A stretch of 64,000 nucleotides of DNA, from assembly GCF_004681125.1 (NCBI RefSeq), contig NZ_SIHO01000001.1, forward strand, positions 755,149-819,148. Reading direction: 5' to 3'. The translations under genes and the position numbers were made by a program. Below the pieces are notes generated by a model. The model did no database searches and was not told where the DNA came from. It saw only the letters and a program-made list of their open reading frames with translations. Source of the DNA: Glacieibacterium arshaanense (GTDB taxonomy: Bacteria > Pseudomonadota > Alphaproteobacteria > Sphingomonadales > Sphingomonadaceae). Positions 17,580 through 26,053 of this stretch are shown piece by piece. Each line of letters starts with the position of its first letter. Within the stretch, counting starts at the first letter, position 1.

Positions 17580-18628
17580 GAATCGCACTGGTCAGCGACG
17601 CCTGGGCGCCACAGGTCAACGGCGTCGTCCGCACGCTGATGACCACCGCCGCGATGCTGGAGGCCGCCGGGCACCAGGTGCTGACGGTGACACCCGACCG
17701 TTTCGCGTCGATCCCGTGCCCGACCTATCCCGAAATCCGGCTGGCATTGACCAGCGGGCGGCGGGTCGGCGGTTTGATTGCCGATTTTGCGCCCGACGCG
17801 GTGCATATCGCCACCGAAGGCCCGCTCGGCTGGCTGGCGCGGCGCTGGTGCCTCAAGAACGCCATGCCGTTCACGACGTCGTTCCACACGCGCTTTCCCG
17901 ACTATGCAGCGCTGCGCACGCGCATCGATGCGCGGCATTTCTGGGGCATGGTGACGCGCTTTCACCGCCCGGCGCGCGCCGTGCTGGTGGCGACGCCGCG
18001 GCTTGGCCGTGAACTTGCGGCACACGGGCTGCGCCAGACGCGGATCTGGTCGCGCGGCGTCGATTGCGCACAGTTCGCGGCCGACCTGCCGCCATTGCCG
18101 CAAATGGCCGAGCTGCCGCGCCCGATTGCGCTATCGGTCGGGCGCGTCGCGGTCGAAAAGAACCTCGAAGCCTTTCTCGACGCCGATTTCGCCGGCAGCA
18201 AGGTCGTCGTCGGTGACGGCCCGGCGCTTGCCAGCCTGCGCGCGCGCTACCCGCACGTCATCTTCACCGGCGCGCTGCACGGGCACGAGCTGGCGCGCGC
18301 CTACGCCGCAGCCGACGTATTCGCCTTCCCCAGCCGCACCGATACCTTCGGGCTGGTGATGATAGAGGCGCTCGCCAGCGGCGCGCCCGTCGCGGGCTAC
18401 CCGGTCGCCGGACCGCTCGATATCGTCGGCGCCGATGGCTGTGGCGATGTGCCTGGCTTCACGGCGCGCATCGGCGCGGTCGATGAAGACATGGGCAACG
18501 CGTTGCAATTGGCACTGACGGCGCGACCTGACGACTGCGTCGCCTATGCGCGCCAGTTCAGTTGGGAAGCGTGCCTCGAACAGTTCCTGTCGGCGTTGCA
18601 GCCGCCGTCGTTGGCGCAGGTTGCGTAA
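17576..18628 (+). CDS. Glycosyltransferase family 1, probable glycolipid synthase (Agt-like)
   Basis: The 350-residue GT-B enzyme opens with DAWAPQVNGVVRTL, shared with MgtA- and SQD2-like lipid glycosyltransferases. Its C-terminal half has SVGRVAVEKNLEAFL and the nucleotide-sugar binding stretch PSRTDTFGLVMIEALASG. It overlaps plcP by four bases (ATGA). In phosphate-starved alphaproteobacteria a PlcP/Agt pair replaces phospholipids by glycosyl-diacylglycerols: PlcP releases diacylglycerol and Agt adds a sugar. The gene order and Pho box here fit that pathway; the sugar is not determined. Confidence 0.82.
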   Translation: MRIALVSDAWAPQVNGVVRTLMTTAAMLEAAGHQVLTVTPDRFASIPCPTYPEIRLALTSGRRVGGLIADFAPDAVHIATEGPLGWLARRWCLKNAMPFTTSFHTRFPDYAALRTRIDARHFWGMVTRFHRPARAVLVATPRLGRELAAHGLRQTRIWSRGVDCAQFAADLPPLPQMAELPRPIALSVGRVAVEKNLEAFLDADFAGSKVVVGDGPALASLRARYPHVIFTGALHGHELARAYAAADVFAFPSRTDTFGLVMIEALASGAPVAGYPVAGPLDIVGADGCGDVPGFTARIGAVDEDMGNALQLALTARPDDCVAYARQFSWEACLEQFLSALQPPSLAQVA

Positions 18629-18736
18629 TATATTGAAAGTAAATAGATAATTCAGATTCACCGGCACACTGCGACGTTGCAGTTTCGGCTGGACCCGTGA
18701 AGACTGACCACATTCGCTGCATCGCACAAACCGCAC

Positions 18737-18765
18737 TTGCCGACGTCGCACCGCGCGTCTAGCCT
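18737..18765 (+). promoter_or_regulatory. Candidate promoter of the tandem amidohydrolase genes
   Basis: TTGCCG (18737-18742) and TAGCCT (18760-18765) are 17 nt apart. They lie 25 bases before the ATG at 18791, with CGGGAG as a possible ribosome-binding site. Confidence 0.45.
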
Positions 18766-18790
18766 CGTTTCTTTAACGGGGCTCGGGAGT

Positions 18791-20074
18791 ATGGCGATGC
18801 GTAAATGGGGTATGTTGCTCGGTGCGATGCTGGTTGCGGTGGCGCCGGCGGGCGCTGAAACCGTGGCGGTCAGCGGTGCGCGGATGATCGATGTCATCAG
18901 CGGCAGCGTCGTCGCCAATCCAGTTGTCGTCATCACCGATGGCCGCATCACCGCCGCCGGTACCAGCGCCAGCGTTACCGTGCCCGCCGGTGCCAAGCGC
19001 ATCGACCTGGCCGGCATGACATTGCTGCCGGGCCTTATCGACATGCACGTCCATCTGACCGGCGACCCGACGCTTGGTGGCTATGCCGAACTCGAAGTCA
19101 CCGACAGCTATGCGATGGCGGTCGGCGTCGCCAGCGCCGCGCGCACGCTCAACGCCGGTTTCACCACGGTTCGCAACGTCGGCAGCGGCAATTTTGACGA
19201 TGTCGGGCTGAAGCAGGCGATTGAACACCGCATTATCCCCGGACCGCGCATCATCCCGGCGACCTATGCCATCGGCGCCACCGGCGGGCATTGCGACAAC
19301 ACCGAGCTGCCGCCGTCGATCAAGGTCCTGGGCTATAGCGGTGTTGCCGACGGTGCCGACGCGATCCGCGCCAAGGTCCGCGAACTGCGCAAATACGGCG
19401 CCGAGGTCATCAAATTCTGCGGTACGGGCGGCGTGCTGTCGAAAACCGATAGCGTCGGCGGGCAACAATACACGCTCGCCGAAATGCAGGCGCTGGTCGG
19501 TGAAGCGCACATGCTGGGCATGAAAGTGGCGATGCACGCGCACGGCACCGCCGGCATCAACGACGGCCTGCGCGCCGGGGTCGACACCATCGAACACGCC
19601 AGCCTGGCCGACGCCGAATCGTTCAAGCTCGCCAAGGCCAGCGGCGCGTGGTTCTCGATGGACATCTACAACGACGACTACATCCTGTCCGAAGGCGCCA
19701 AGAACGGGATTTTCCCCGAATCGCTCGCCAAGGAAAAGGAAGTCGGCCTCAAGCAGCGCCAGACCTTCCGCGCCGCCAACACCGCCGGGGTCAAGATGGT
19801 GTTCGGCACCGACGGCGGCGTCTATCCCAACGGCGACAACGCCAAGCAATTCGCCAAGATGGTCGAATGGGGCATGACGCCGATGCAGGCGATCCAGGCC
19901 GCCACCGTCAACGCGGGGCAGGCGCTGGCGCGTACCGGCGATGTCGGCGCGATTGCGGTGGGCCGCTACGGCGACATCATCGCGGTCGCGGGTGATCCGC
20001 TCGCCGATGTCTCGGTGCTCACCAATGTCGCCGTCGTCATCAAGGGCGGCGAGGTCGTCAAGGATGCGCGCTAG
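18791..20074 (+). CDS. Secreted metal-dependent amidohydrolase (prolidase-like), copy 1
   Basis: The product has 427 residues. Residues 1-24 form a signal peptide ending PAGAE. The amidohydrolase barrel has HVHLTGD, the lysine of VIKFCGTGGVLS (likely carboxylated metal bridge), VAMHAHG, TIEHAS and the catalytic aspartate in FGTDGGVYP. The set fits the Xaa-Pro dipeptidase/imidazolonepropionase-like branch of the superfamily, which hydrolyses C-N bonds in dipeptides or cyclic amides. I start at ATG 18791, which opens the signal peptide; an upstream in-frame ATG at 18737 would sit on the promoter. It overlaps its paralogue by 11 bases. Confidence 0.87.
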   Translation: MAMRKWGMLLGAMLVAVAPAGAETVAVSGARMIDVISGSVVANPVVVITDGRITAAGTSASVTVPAGAKRIDLAGMTLLPGLIDMHVHLTGDPTLGGYAELEVTDSYAMAVGVASAARTLNAGFTTVRNVGSGNFDDVGLKQAIEHRIIPGPRIIPATYAIGATGGHCDNTELPPSIKVLGYSGVADGADAIRAKVRELRKYGAEVIKFCGTGGVLSKTDSVGGQQYTLAEMQALVGEAHMLGMKVAMHAHGTAGINDGLRAGVDTIEHASLADAESFKLAKASGAWFSMDIYNDDYILSEGAKNGIFPESLAKEKEVGLKQRQTFRAANTAGVKMVFGTDGGVYPNGDNAKQFAKMVEWGMTPMQAIQAATVNAGQALARTGDVGAIAVGRYGDIIAVAGDPLADVSVLTNVAVVIKGGEVVKDAR

Positions 20075-21356
20075 GCTGCGGCTGCTCGCCGGCGCGCTGC
20101 TGGCGGTTCTGGCGGGCGCGGCACACGCCGAAACCGTTGCGGTGCACGCGGCGCACATGCTCGATGTCGGCAGCGGACAGATGATCGATGACGCGGTGGT
20201 GGTCATCACCGATGGCCGCGTCACTGCGCGCGGCACGGCAGCAGCCGTCGCGGCGCCCGCCGATGCGAAACGCATCGAGCTCGGCGCGATGACGATGCTG
20301 CCCGGCCTGATCGATATGCACGTGCATCTGAGCGACGACCCGATGATCAGCGGCTACCGCCGGCTCGAACTCGTCGACAGCTTCTGGATGGCGGTCGGCG
20401 TCGCCAATGCCGCGAAGACGCTCGACGGCGGCTTCACCACGGTGCGCAACGTCGGCAGCCACAATTTCGATGATGTCGGGCTGAAACAGGCGATCGAGCG
20501 CGGCATCATCCGCGGCCCGCGAATCGTGCCCGCGACCTATATCATCTGCGCCACCGGCGGGCCGTGCGATTCGACCGAGCTGCCGCCGTCGCTGGTCCGC
20601 ACCGGCTACACCGGCGCCACCAACGGCCCCGAAGCGCTGCGCGCCCGTGTCCGCGAGCTGCGCAAATACGGCGCCGAAGTCATCAAATTCAACGGCACCG
20701 GCGGCGTGCTGTCGAAGGGCGGCGCCGTCGGCGCACAGCAATACAGCTACGCCGAAATGGCGGCGCTGGTCAGCGAGGCGCATATGCTGGGCATGAAGGT
20801 CGCCATGCACGCCCACGGCGCCAGCGGCATCAACGACGGGCTGCGCGCCGGTGTCGACACCATCGAACACGCCAGCCTTGCCGACGAAGAATCGTTCCGG
20901 CTCGCCAAGGCGAATGGCGCGTGGTTCTCGATGGATATCTACGACGACGACTATATCCTCGCCGAAGGCGCCAAGAACGGCCTGTATCCCGAGTCGCTCG
21001 AAAAGGAGCGCGCCGTCGGGCTGAAGCAGCGCCAGGTGTTCCGCGCCGCGCACGCCGCCGGCGTCAGAATGGTTTATGGCACCGATGCCGGCACCTATCC
21101 CAACGGCAACAACAGCGTGCAGTTCGCCAAGATGGTCGAATGGGGCATGACGCCGATCGAGGCGATCCAGACGGCAACGGTCAATGCCGCGCAGGCGCTG
21201 GGGCGCACCGGCGATGTCGGCACGCTGGCGGTCGGGCAATACGGCGACATCATCGCGGTTGCAGGCGACCCGCGCCGCGACGTCACTGAACTGACGCGTG
21301 TGCATGTCGTGATCAAGGGCGGCGAGGTGGTGCGCGACGACCGCGCGACGAAATAG
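20064..21356 (+). CDS. Secreted metal-dependent amidohydrolase (prolidase-like), copy 2
   Basis: This 430-residue protein is a close tandem paralogue of the preceding gene along its whole length. Residues 1-22 are a signal peptide ending AHAE. HVHLSDD, VIKFNGTGGVLS, VAMHAHG, TIEHAS and YGTDAGTYP give the same metal site. One visible difference is TGGPCD where copy 1 has TGGHCD. The ATG at 20064 lies inside the end of copy 1; a frame further upstream is only overlap. The two probably arose by duplication and act on different peptides or amides outside the cytoplasm. It is convergent with the RpiR regulator, three bases away. Confidence 0.87.
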   Translation: MRARLRLLAGALLAVLAGAAHAETVAVHAAHMLDVGSGQMIDDAVVVITDGRVTARGTAAAVAAPADAKRIELGAMTMLPGLIDMHVHLSDDPMISGYRRLELVDSFWMAVGVANAAKTLDGGFTTVRNVGSHNFDDVGLKQAIERGIIRGPRIVPATYIICATGGPCDSTELPPSLVRTGYTGATNGPEALRARVRELRKYGAEVIKFNGTGGVLSKGGAVGAQQYSYAEMAALVSEAHMLGMKVAMHAHGASGINDGLRAGVDTIEHASLADEESFRLAKANGAWFSMDIYDDDYILAEGAKNGLYPESLEKERAVGLKQRQVFRAAHAAGVRMVYGTDAGTYPNGNNSVQFAKMVEWGMTPIEAIQTATVNAAQALGRTGDVGTLAVGQYGDIIAVAGDPRRDVTELTRVHVVIKGGEVVRDDRATK

Positions 21357-21359
21357 CTG

Positions 21360-22259
21360 CTAGCGCTTGCGCGCCGGCTTGGTACGCGCCCGACCACCGG
21401 GCGAACGCGCCGGCATTGTCGTGCCGCCGCGACCCTGGAAGCCGATAAAGTCCTCATACGCCGCCGACAGCCGCGCCAACCGGGCATGGACCTGCGGCTC
21501 GCCGATCAGCCGCACGACATCATCGACCAGCAGGTTGAGCATCGACCCGAGCGCGCTGTTCATGTCCCAGAAGTGCCCGAAGCTGACCTCGGCCGTCAGC
21601 ACGTGCGGCGCCACGTCGCGCGCCCAGGGGCAATAGGGATCGGTGACGATGACAACCGGTACGCCGCGCCCCGTCGCGTGCTCCGCGAGCTTGCGCAGGT
21701 GCTGTGAATAGCGCCGCACGTCGATCAGCACGACGACGTCATTGTCCTGCGCCTCGGAGGTGACTTCGGCAAAGGTGCCCGCCGCAGTATCGACCAGCCG
21801 CACGCCGGGGCGAACATAGCCGAGCTGGCTCGAAAGCCCCATGGCCAGCCCGCGTTCGCTCTGGAAGCCGGCGATGAACACGCGGTTTGCACCCGCGAGC
21901 AACGTCGCAACCGCCTGCCATTCGGGCGTTGTCGCCAGCCGGTAGACCTCGGCAATCGCCGCGGTTTCGGCGCGCAGCCGCTCGTCGAGACCAGCACCGC
22001 TCGCCGACGCCAGCAGCCACGGCGCATCGCCCAGCCCGTCGCGGAGGTCCTGCTTGAGCGCCGACAGCCGGTGATAGCCGAGCGACTTGAGGAAGCGCCC
22101 GACGGTCATCGCGCTGACGCCGACGCGCGCGCCGATCGACGCGGCGGTTTCGAACGGCACCCCCGACATGTTTTCCAGCAGGAAGTTGGCAATCATCCGT
22201 TCGGACATGGTGAAGCTGTCGTAACGGTCACGCAGCAGGAGTTCGACGCGGTTGGTCAT
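21360..22259 (-). CDS. RpiR/MurR-family transcriptional regulator
   Basis: The product has 299 residues. The N-terminal HTH_6 domain (residues ~5-80) has MSERMIANFLLEN and ETAASIGARVGVSAMTVGRF. The C-terminal SIS domain (~125-260) has RVFIAGFQSERGLA and DNDVVVLIDVRRYSQ. RpiR proteins sense phosphosugars through the SIS domain; this branch, with a GYVRPG-like segment, is often tied to other catabolism. A basic tail (ARSPGGRARTKPARKR) ends the protein. It lies next to the tandem amidohydrolases and may control them, though they are convergent and no operator was found. Confidence 0.88.
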   Translation of the reverse strand: MTNRVELLLRDRYDSFTMSERMIANFLLENMSGVPFETAASIGARVGVSAMTVGRFLKSLGYHRLSALKQDLRDGLGDAPWLLASASGAGLDERLRAETAAIAEVYRLATTPEWQAVATLLAGANRVFIAGFQSERGLAMGLSSQLGYVRPGVRLVDTAAGTFAEVTSEAQDNDVVVLIDVRRYSQHLRKLAEHATGRGVPVVIVTDPYCPWARDVAPHVLTAEVSFGHFWDMNSALGSMLNLLVDDVVRLIGEPQVHARLARLSAAYEDFIGFQGRGGTTMPARSPGGRARTKPARKR

Positions 22260-22340
22260 ATCTGCGTGGCTAGCATGATCAATCGCTGTGTTAAATCACG
22301 AACATCGCCTTGCTGGCGTTAGCACAACAATTTCTTGGCG

Positions 22341-22940
22341 TCAGGCCTCGACCATTACCATCGCAGCATCATCAAAGGGTTGCGCAAGTTCCACGGCGAC
22401 CGTGAGCGGTGCTGCGAGCCAGTCGGCGTAGCGGTCGCGCGGCACGATCACCGGCATCGCCTTGGGGTGAATCGCCCCGACCAAGGTGTTGGGCGCGCAG
22501 GTCAGGAACGCCATGCGTGGCGTTTCGTCCGGCACCGGCCGCCAGATCCCGGCGAAGGCGAACGGCACGTCTTCGGGGTCGGCCATGCCGAACCAGTAGA
22601 TGCGTTTCTTGCCGGTGGCGGGGTCGGGCGCCGCCGACCATTCCGAAAACGCCGTCACTGGCACCAGGCAGCGCCGTTCGGGGTTGGCGAGCGCACCGTG
22701 CCAGAACGGCGACGAAAGGTTGCGGACATTGGTCACCGGCCGCGCCACGCCGGGCGGCGGCGGGAAGCCCCAGCGCATGATATCAAGGTGACGCGCACCG
22801 CCCGCGTCCTGCCGCACCACCGGTGCCTCGCGGTCGGGATAGATGGCCGGAAACGCCGGCAAATTGACCCCGCGCGTGTCGACTGCGAACAGCCGCGCGA
22901 TGGCTTCGGTGTTGCTGGTCATGCGGTACAGGTTGCACAT
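22341..22940 (-). CDS. SRAP-domain protein (HMCES/YedK family)
   Basis: The protein has 199 residues. Cys2, directly after the initiator Met, is the catalytic residue that forms a thiazolidine cross-link with abasic sites in single-stranded DNA. FSEW holds the conserved glutamate, and the segment AIHPKAMPVIV holds the conserved histidine. These three make the active site of the family. It protects abasic sites at replication forks and is often near SOS genes, though none is nearby. The length and start are normal because Cys2 must follow Met1. Confidence 0.95.
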   Translation of the reverse strand: MCNLYRMTSNTEAIARLFAVDTRGVNLPAFPAIYPDREAPVVRQDAGGARHLDIMRWGFPPPPGVARPVTNVRNLSSPFWHGALANPERRCLVPVTAFSEWSAAPDPATGKKRIYWFGMADPEDVPFAFAGIWRPVPDETPRMAFLTCAPNTLVGAIHPKAMPVIVPRDRYADWLAAPLTVAVELAQPFDDAAMVMVEA

Positions 22941-23038
22941 GCGGGTCGCTCCGGTTTACCGCTATGTGCCGCAGCCGCCACGCCGGAGTCGAGGTGGCGC
23001 GGATGGGGGACGCATGAACACACACGAACGCAGCCGCG

Positions 23039-23917
23039 ATGCTGCTTAGCCGCCGCAGCCTGATGCTGGGCGGCGGCGCGGCGACACTTGCAGCAGGGGG
23101 CTATGCATTGCTGAATCCGTCGAAACTGTTGCCGGTGCTCGATTTCGTCGACCGCGTGATGCCCGGCGATGCGCCGACCACGCACGTCGCGGCCAATGTC
23201 AGCTTCGGCGCCGACCCGCGCCAGCGGCTCGATGTCTATGCGCCGGCCAAGCGCAAGGGCGCGCTGCCGGTGGTGCTGTTCTTCTACGGCGGCAGCTGGA
23301 GTTCGGGGCGCCGGCAGGACTATGGCTTTGCCGGGCGGGCGTTCGCCTCTCGCGGCTTTGTCACCGTCGTGCCCGACTACCGCCTCGTGCCGCAGGTGCA
23401 TTTCCCGGGCTTTGTCCAGGATGGTGCCGCGGCGCTTGAGTGGGTGCGTGGGCATATCGGCGGGCTGGGCGGTGACGCGGCGCGCATCGGCGTCAGCGGC
23501 CATTCGGCAGGGGCTTACAACGCTGCGATGCTGGCGCTCGATCCGCAATTTGGTGTGGCCGCCGATGTCCGCGCCTTTGTCGGCCTCGCCGGGCCGTATG
23601 ACTTTTACCCGTTCACCACGCCGTCGGCGCAGGCGGCATTCGGCAACGCGCCCGAGCCGGCGCTGACCCAGCCGGTCAGTTTCGCGCATGCCGGCGCGCC
23701 GCCGAGCCTGCTGCTCAGCGGCACCGCCGATACCACTGTGCGCCCGCGCAACAGCAAGCGGCTGGCAGCGGCGCTGACGCAAGCAGGCAGTCCGGTGACG
23801 CAGAAGCTCTATCCCGATGTCGGGCACAGCGGCATCGTCATGGCGCTGGCGCGGCCGTTCCGCCACATCGCCAGCGTGCTGGACGACGCCGGCGATTTCT
23901 TCACCACGCACCTTTGA
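23039..23917 (+). CDS. Alpha/beta hydrolase (esterase type), exported paralogue
   Basis: The product has 292 residues. The N-terminus MLLSRRSLMLGGGAATLAAG is a twin-arginine-like signal (SRRSLML). It shares FFYGGSW, VVPDYRLVPQV, GHSAGAY and a late GHSGIV histidine with the esterase at 3241-4155, so the two are paralogues. It should hydrolyse an ester at or beyond the cytoplasmic membrane. It runs into the acylase-family gene downstream, whose ATG is 18 bases after this stop, so the two may form one unit. Confidence 0.82.
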   Translation: MLLSRRSLMLGGGAATLAAGGYALLNPSKLLPVLDFVDRVMPGDAPTTHVAANVSFGADPRQRLDVYAPAKRKGALPVVLFFYGGSWSSGRRQDYGFAGRAFASRGFVTVVPDYRLVPQVHFPGFVQDGAAALEWVRGHIGGLGGDAARIGVSGHSAGAYNAAMLALDPQFGVAADVRAFVGLAGPYDFYPFTTPSAQAAFGNAPEPALTQPVSFAHAGAPPSLLLSGTADTTVRPRNSKRLAAALTQAGSPVTQKLYPDVGHSGIVMALARPFRHIASVLDDAGDFFTTHL

Positions 23918-23934
23918 AAACAGGTAGGTCGGTC

Positions 23935-26052
23935 ATGCACAAGGCACTCAAGGCGATGCTCTTCGGCGGCGGCGCGCTCGCGGTCACCGCCATCGCTCTG
24001 GCTAGCTGGGAAGGGCTCCTCGCCCCGCAATCGGTCGCCGACCCGTTGGTGAAACACGACGTCCGCATCGTCCGCGATAGTTGGGGCGTCCCGCACATCT
24101 TCGGCAAGACCGACGCCGATGTGGCTTACGGGCTGGCCTATGCGCATGCCGAGGACGACTTCGGCACGATCGCCGAAACGCTGGCGATGGTGCGCGGCCG
24201 TGCCGGTGCGATGCTCGGCCCCGACGGTGCCAAGTTCGACTATGTCGGCCACCTGCTCGACGCGCGCACCGTCGCCGACAAGGGCTATATGACGCAGCTG
24301 TCGCCCGACACGCGCGCGTTGGTAGAAGCCTATGCCGCCGGCCTCAACAAATACGCCGTCGACCATCCCGAGGAAGTGCCGATGCGCGCGCTGTTCCCGG
24401 TCAACGGCCGCGACATCGTGGCGGGCTTTGCGCTGCGCTCGCCGTTCTTCTTCGGGCTCGATCGCGTGCTCGGCCCACTGACCACCGACAAGCTGCCGCC
24501 GCGCGACTCTGGCCCCGGCGAACAACGCGGCTCGAACGCCTTCGCGATTGCCGGCAAGCGCAGCGGCGACGGCGTGACGCGGTTGCTGTCGAACTCGCAC
24601 CAGCCGTGGGTCGGCGGCGTCGCCTGGTACGAAGTCGTCGTGCACTCGGACGCCGGCTGGGACTTCGCCGGCGCGCTGTTCCCCGGCATGCCGTATCCGG
24701 CGCTCGGCCATAACAACACGCTGGGTTGGACAAACACCGTCAACCGCGCCGACCTGATCGACACCTACAAGCTCGTGCTCGATGCCAGCGGTGACAACTA
24801 TCGCTACGACGGCCAATGGCGACCGCTCGAGCGCCACCGCGTCTGGCTGCCGGTGCGCTTCGGGCCGTTCGTCATTCCGGTACCGCGCACCGTGGCGCGC
24901 AGCGTGCAGGGGCCGGTCATCGAAAACAAGCTCGGCGCGTTCGCGGTGCGCTACGCCGGCATGGGCGATGTCCGGCAGGTCGAACAATATTACCGGCTCA
25001 ACAAGGCGCGCGATTTCGCCGAATGGCAGCGGGTGATGGCGATGCAGGCGGTGCCGGCGACCAACTTTGTCTACGCTGACGCCGCGGGCAATATCGGCAT
25101 GTTCTACAACGCCCGCTTCCCGCAGCGCGCGCCCGGTTTCGACTGGAAAGGCGTGCTACCCGGCGACACGTCGAAGGCAGTGTGGAAGTCGTATGTGCCG
25201 TTCGCCGGCTACCCGCAGGTCATCAATCCGCCGAGCGGCTGGGTCGCCAACTCAAACAACACGCCGTTCATTGCCACCGCGCCCGGCGACAACCTCGACG
25301 CGTCGAAGTTCGCGCCCGAACTCGGCATCGAGACCTTCATCACCAACCGCGCGATGCGCTTCCAGTCGCTGTTCGCCGCCTTGGGCGACGCACCGATCGG
25401 CCGCGACGCGCTGCTGTCGATCAAGTTCGACAAGGCCTATGACCGCGCCAGCTGGGCCGGCAAGCGCCAGCGCGAAATCCTCGCGCTCGACTTCAAGGAC
25501 GCCCCCGATCTCGCCAAGGCGCAGAAACTGCTGTCGACCTGGGACTTCGTCCAGGACGGGCAGGGCGATGCCGATGCGCTGGCGGCGGTGATGGTCAACT
25601 CGGTGTCGATGCTCGCCTATTTCGGCGATGCGATGCCCGACGCGCGCGAAGACTTCACCGCGCAGGTCAAGTTCCTCAACACCGCGTTCGGCCGCCTCGA
25701 CCCGCCGCTCGCGACCTTGCAGCGTGTCCAGCGCGGCAACGTCGATCTCGGCGTGCTCGGCGGTCCCGAAGTCCTGCGCGCCATCCACTCGCGCCGCGAC
25801 GAAAAGCTCGGGCGGCTGGTCGGGCAGGGCGGCGACAGCTTCATCATGCTCGTCGAATGGGGCGCGGCGGGTAAGACAGGGGCCGGCACCGTCAGTTCGG
25901 AAAGCATCGTCCAGTTCGGTGCCGCGACCTCACGCGAAGCCTCACCGCACTACAACGACCAGGCCAAGCTGTTCGTCGCCGAAAAGTTCAAGCCCAACTG
26001 GCTGACCGCCAACACACTGGCGCCGCACACCGAAAGCGACCGGCGCCCCTAG
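23935..26052 (+). CDS. Penicillin acylase-family N-terminal nucleophile hydrolase
   Basis: The 705-residue precursor has an N-terminal hydrophobic signal (residues ~8-24). The alpha part contains RDSWGVPHIFG. The autoproteolytic site is in EQRGSNAFAIAG, where Ser200 would be the N-terminal nucleophile of the beta chain. NSHQPW follows as in aculeacin and acyl-homoserine-lactone acylases. The enzyme would be periplasmic and cleave an amide with an acyl side chain, such as a beta-lactam, lipopeptide or acyl-homoserine lactone. The ATG at 23935 is preferred to the in-frame TTG at 23914 because AGGTAGG precedes it. It is convergent with the S9 peptidase, one base apart. Confidence 0.88.
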   Translation: MHKALKAMLFGGGALAVTAIALASWEGLLAPQSVADPLVKHDVRIVRDSWGVPHIFGKTDADVAYGLAYAHAEDDFGTIAETLAMVRGRAGAMLGPDGAKFDYVGHLLDARTVADKGYMTQLSPDTRALVEAYAAGLNKYAVDHPEEVPMRALFPVNGRDIVAGFALRSPFFFGLDRVLGPLTTDKLPPRDSGPGEQRGSNAFAIAGKRSGDGVTRLLSNSHQPWVGGVAWYEVVVHSDAGWDFAGALFPGMPYPALGHNNTLGWTNTVNRADLIDTYKLVLDASGDNYRYDGQWRPLERHRVWLPVRFGPFVIPVPRTVARSVQGPVIENKLGAFAVRYAGMGDVRQVEQYYRLNKARDFAEWQRVMAMQAVPATNFVYADAAGNIGMFYNARFPQRAPGFDWKGVLPGDTSKAVWKSYVPFAGYPQVINPPSGWVANSNNTPFIATAPGDNLDASKFAPELGIETFITNRAMRFQSLFAALGDAPIGRDALLSIKFDKAYDRASWAGKRQREILALDFKDAPDLAKAQKLLSTWDFVQDGQGDADALAAVMVNSVSMLAYFGDAMPDAREDFTAQVKFLNTAFGRLDPPLATLQRVQRGNVDLGVLGGPEVLRAIHSRRDEKLGRLVGQGGDSFIMLVEWGAAGKTGAGTVSSESIVQFGAATSREASPHYNDQAKLFVAEKFKPNWLTANTLAPHTESDRRP

Positions 26053-26053
26053 G

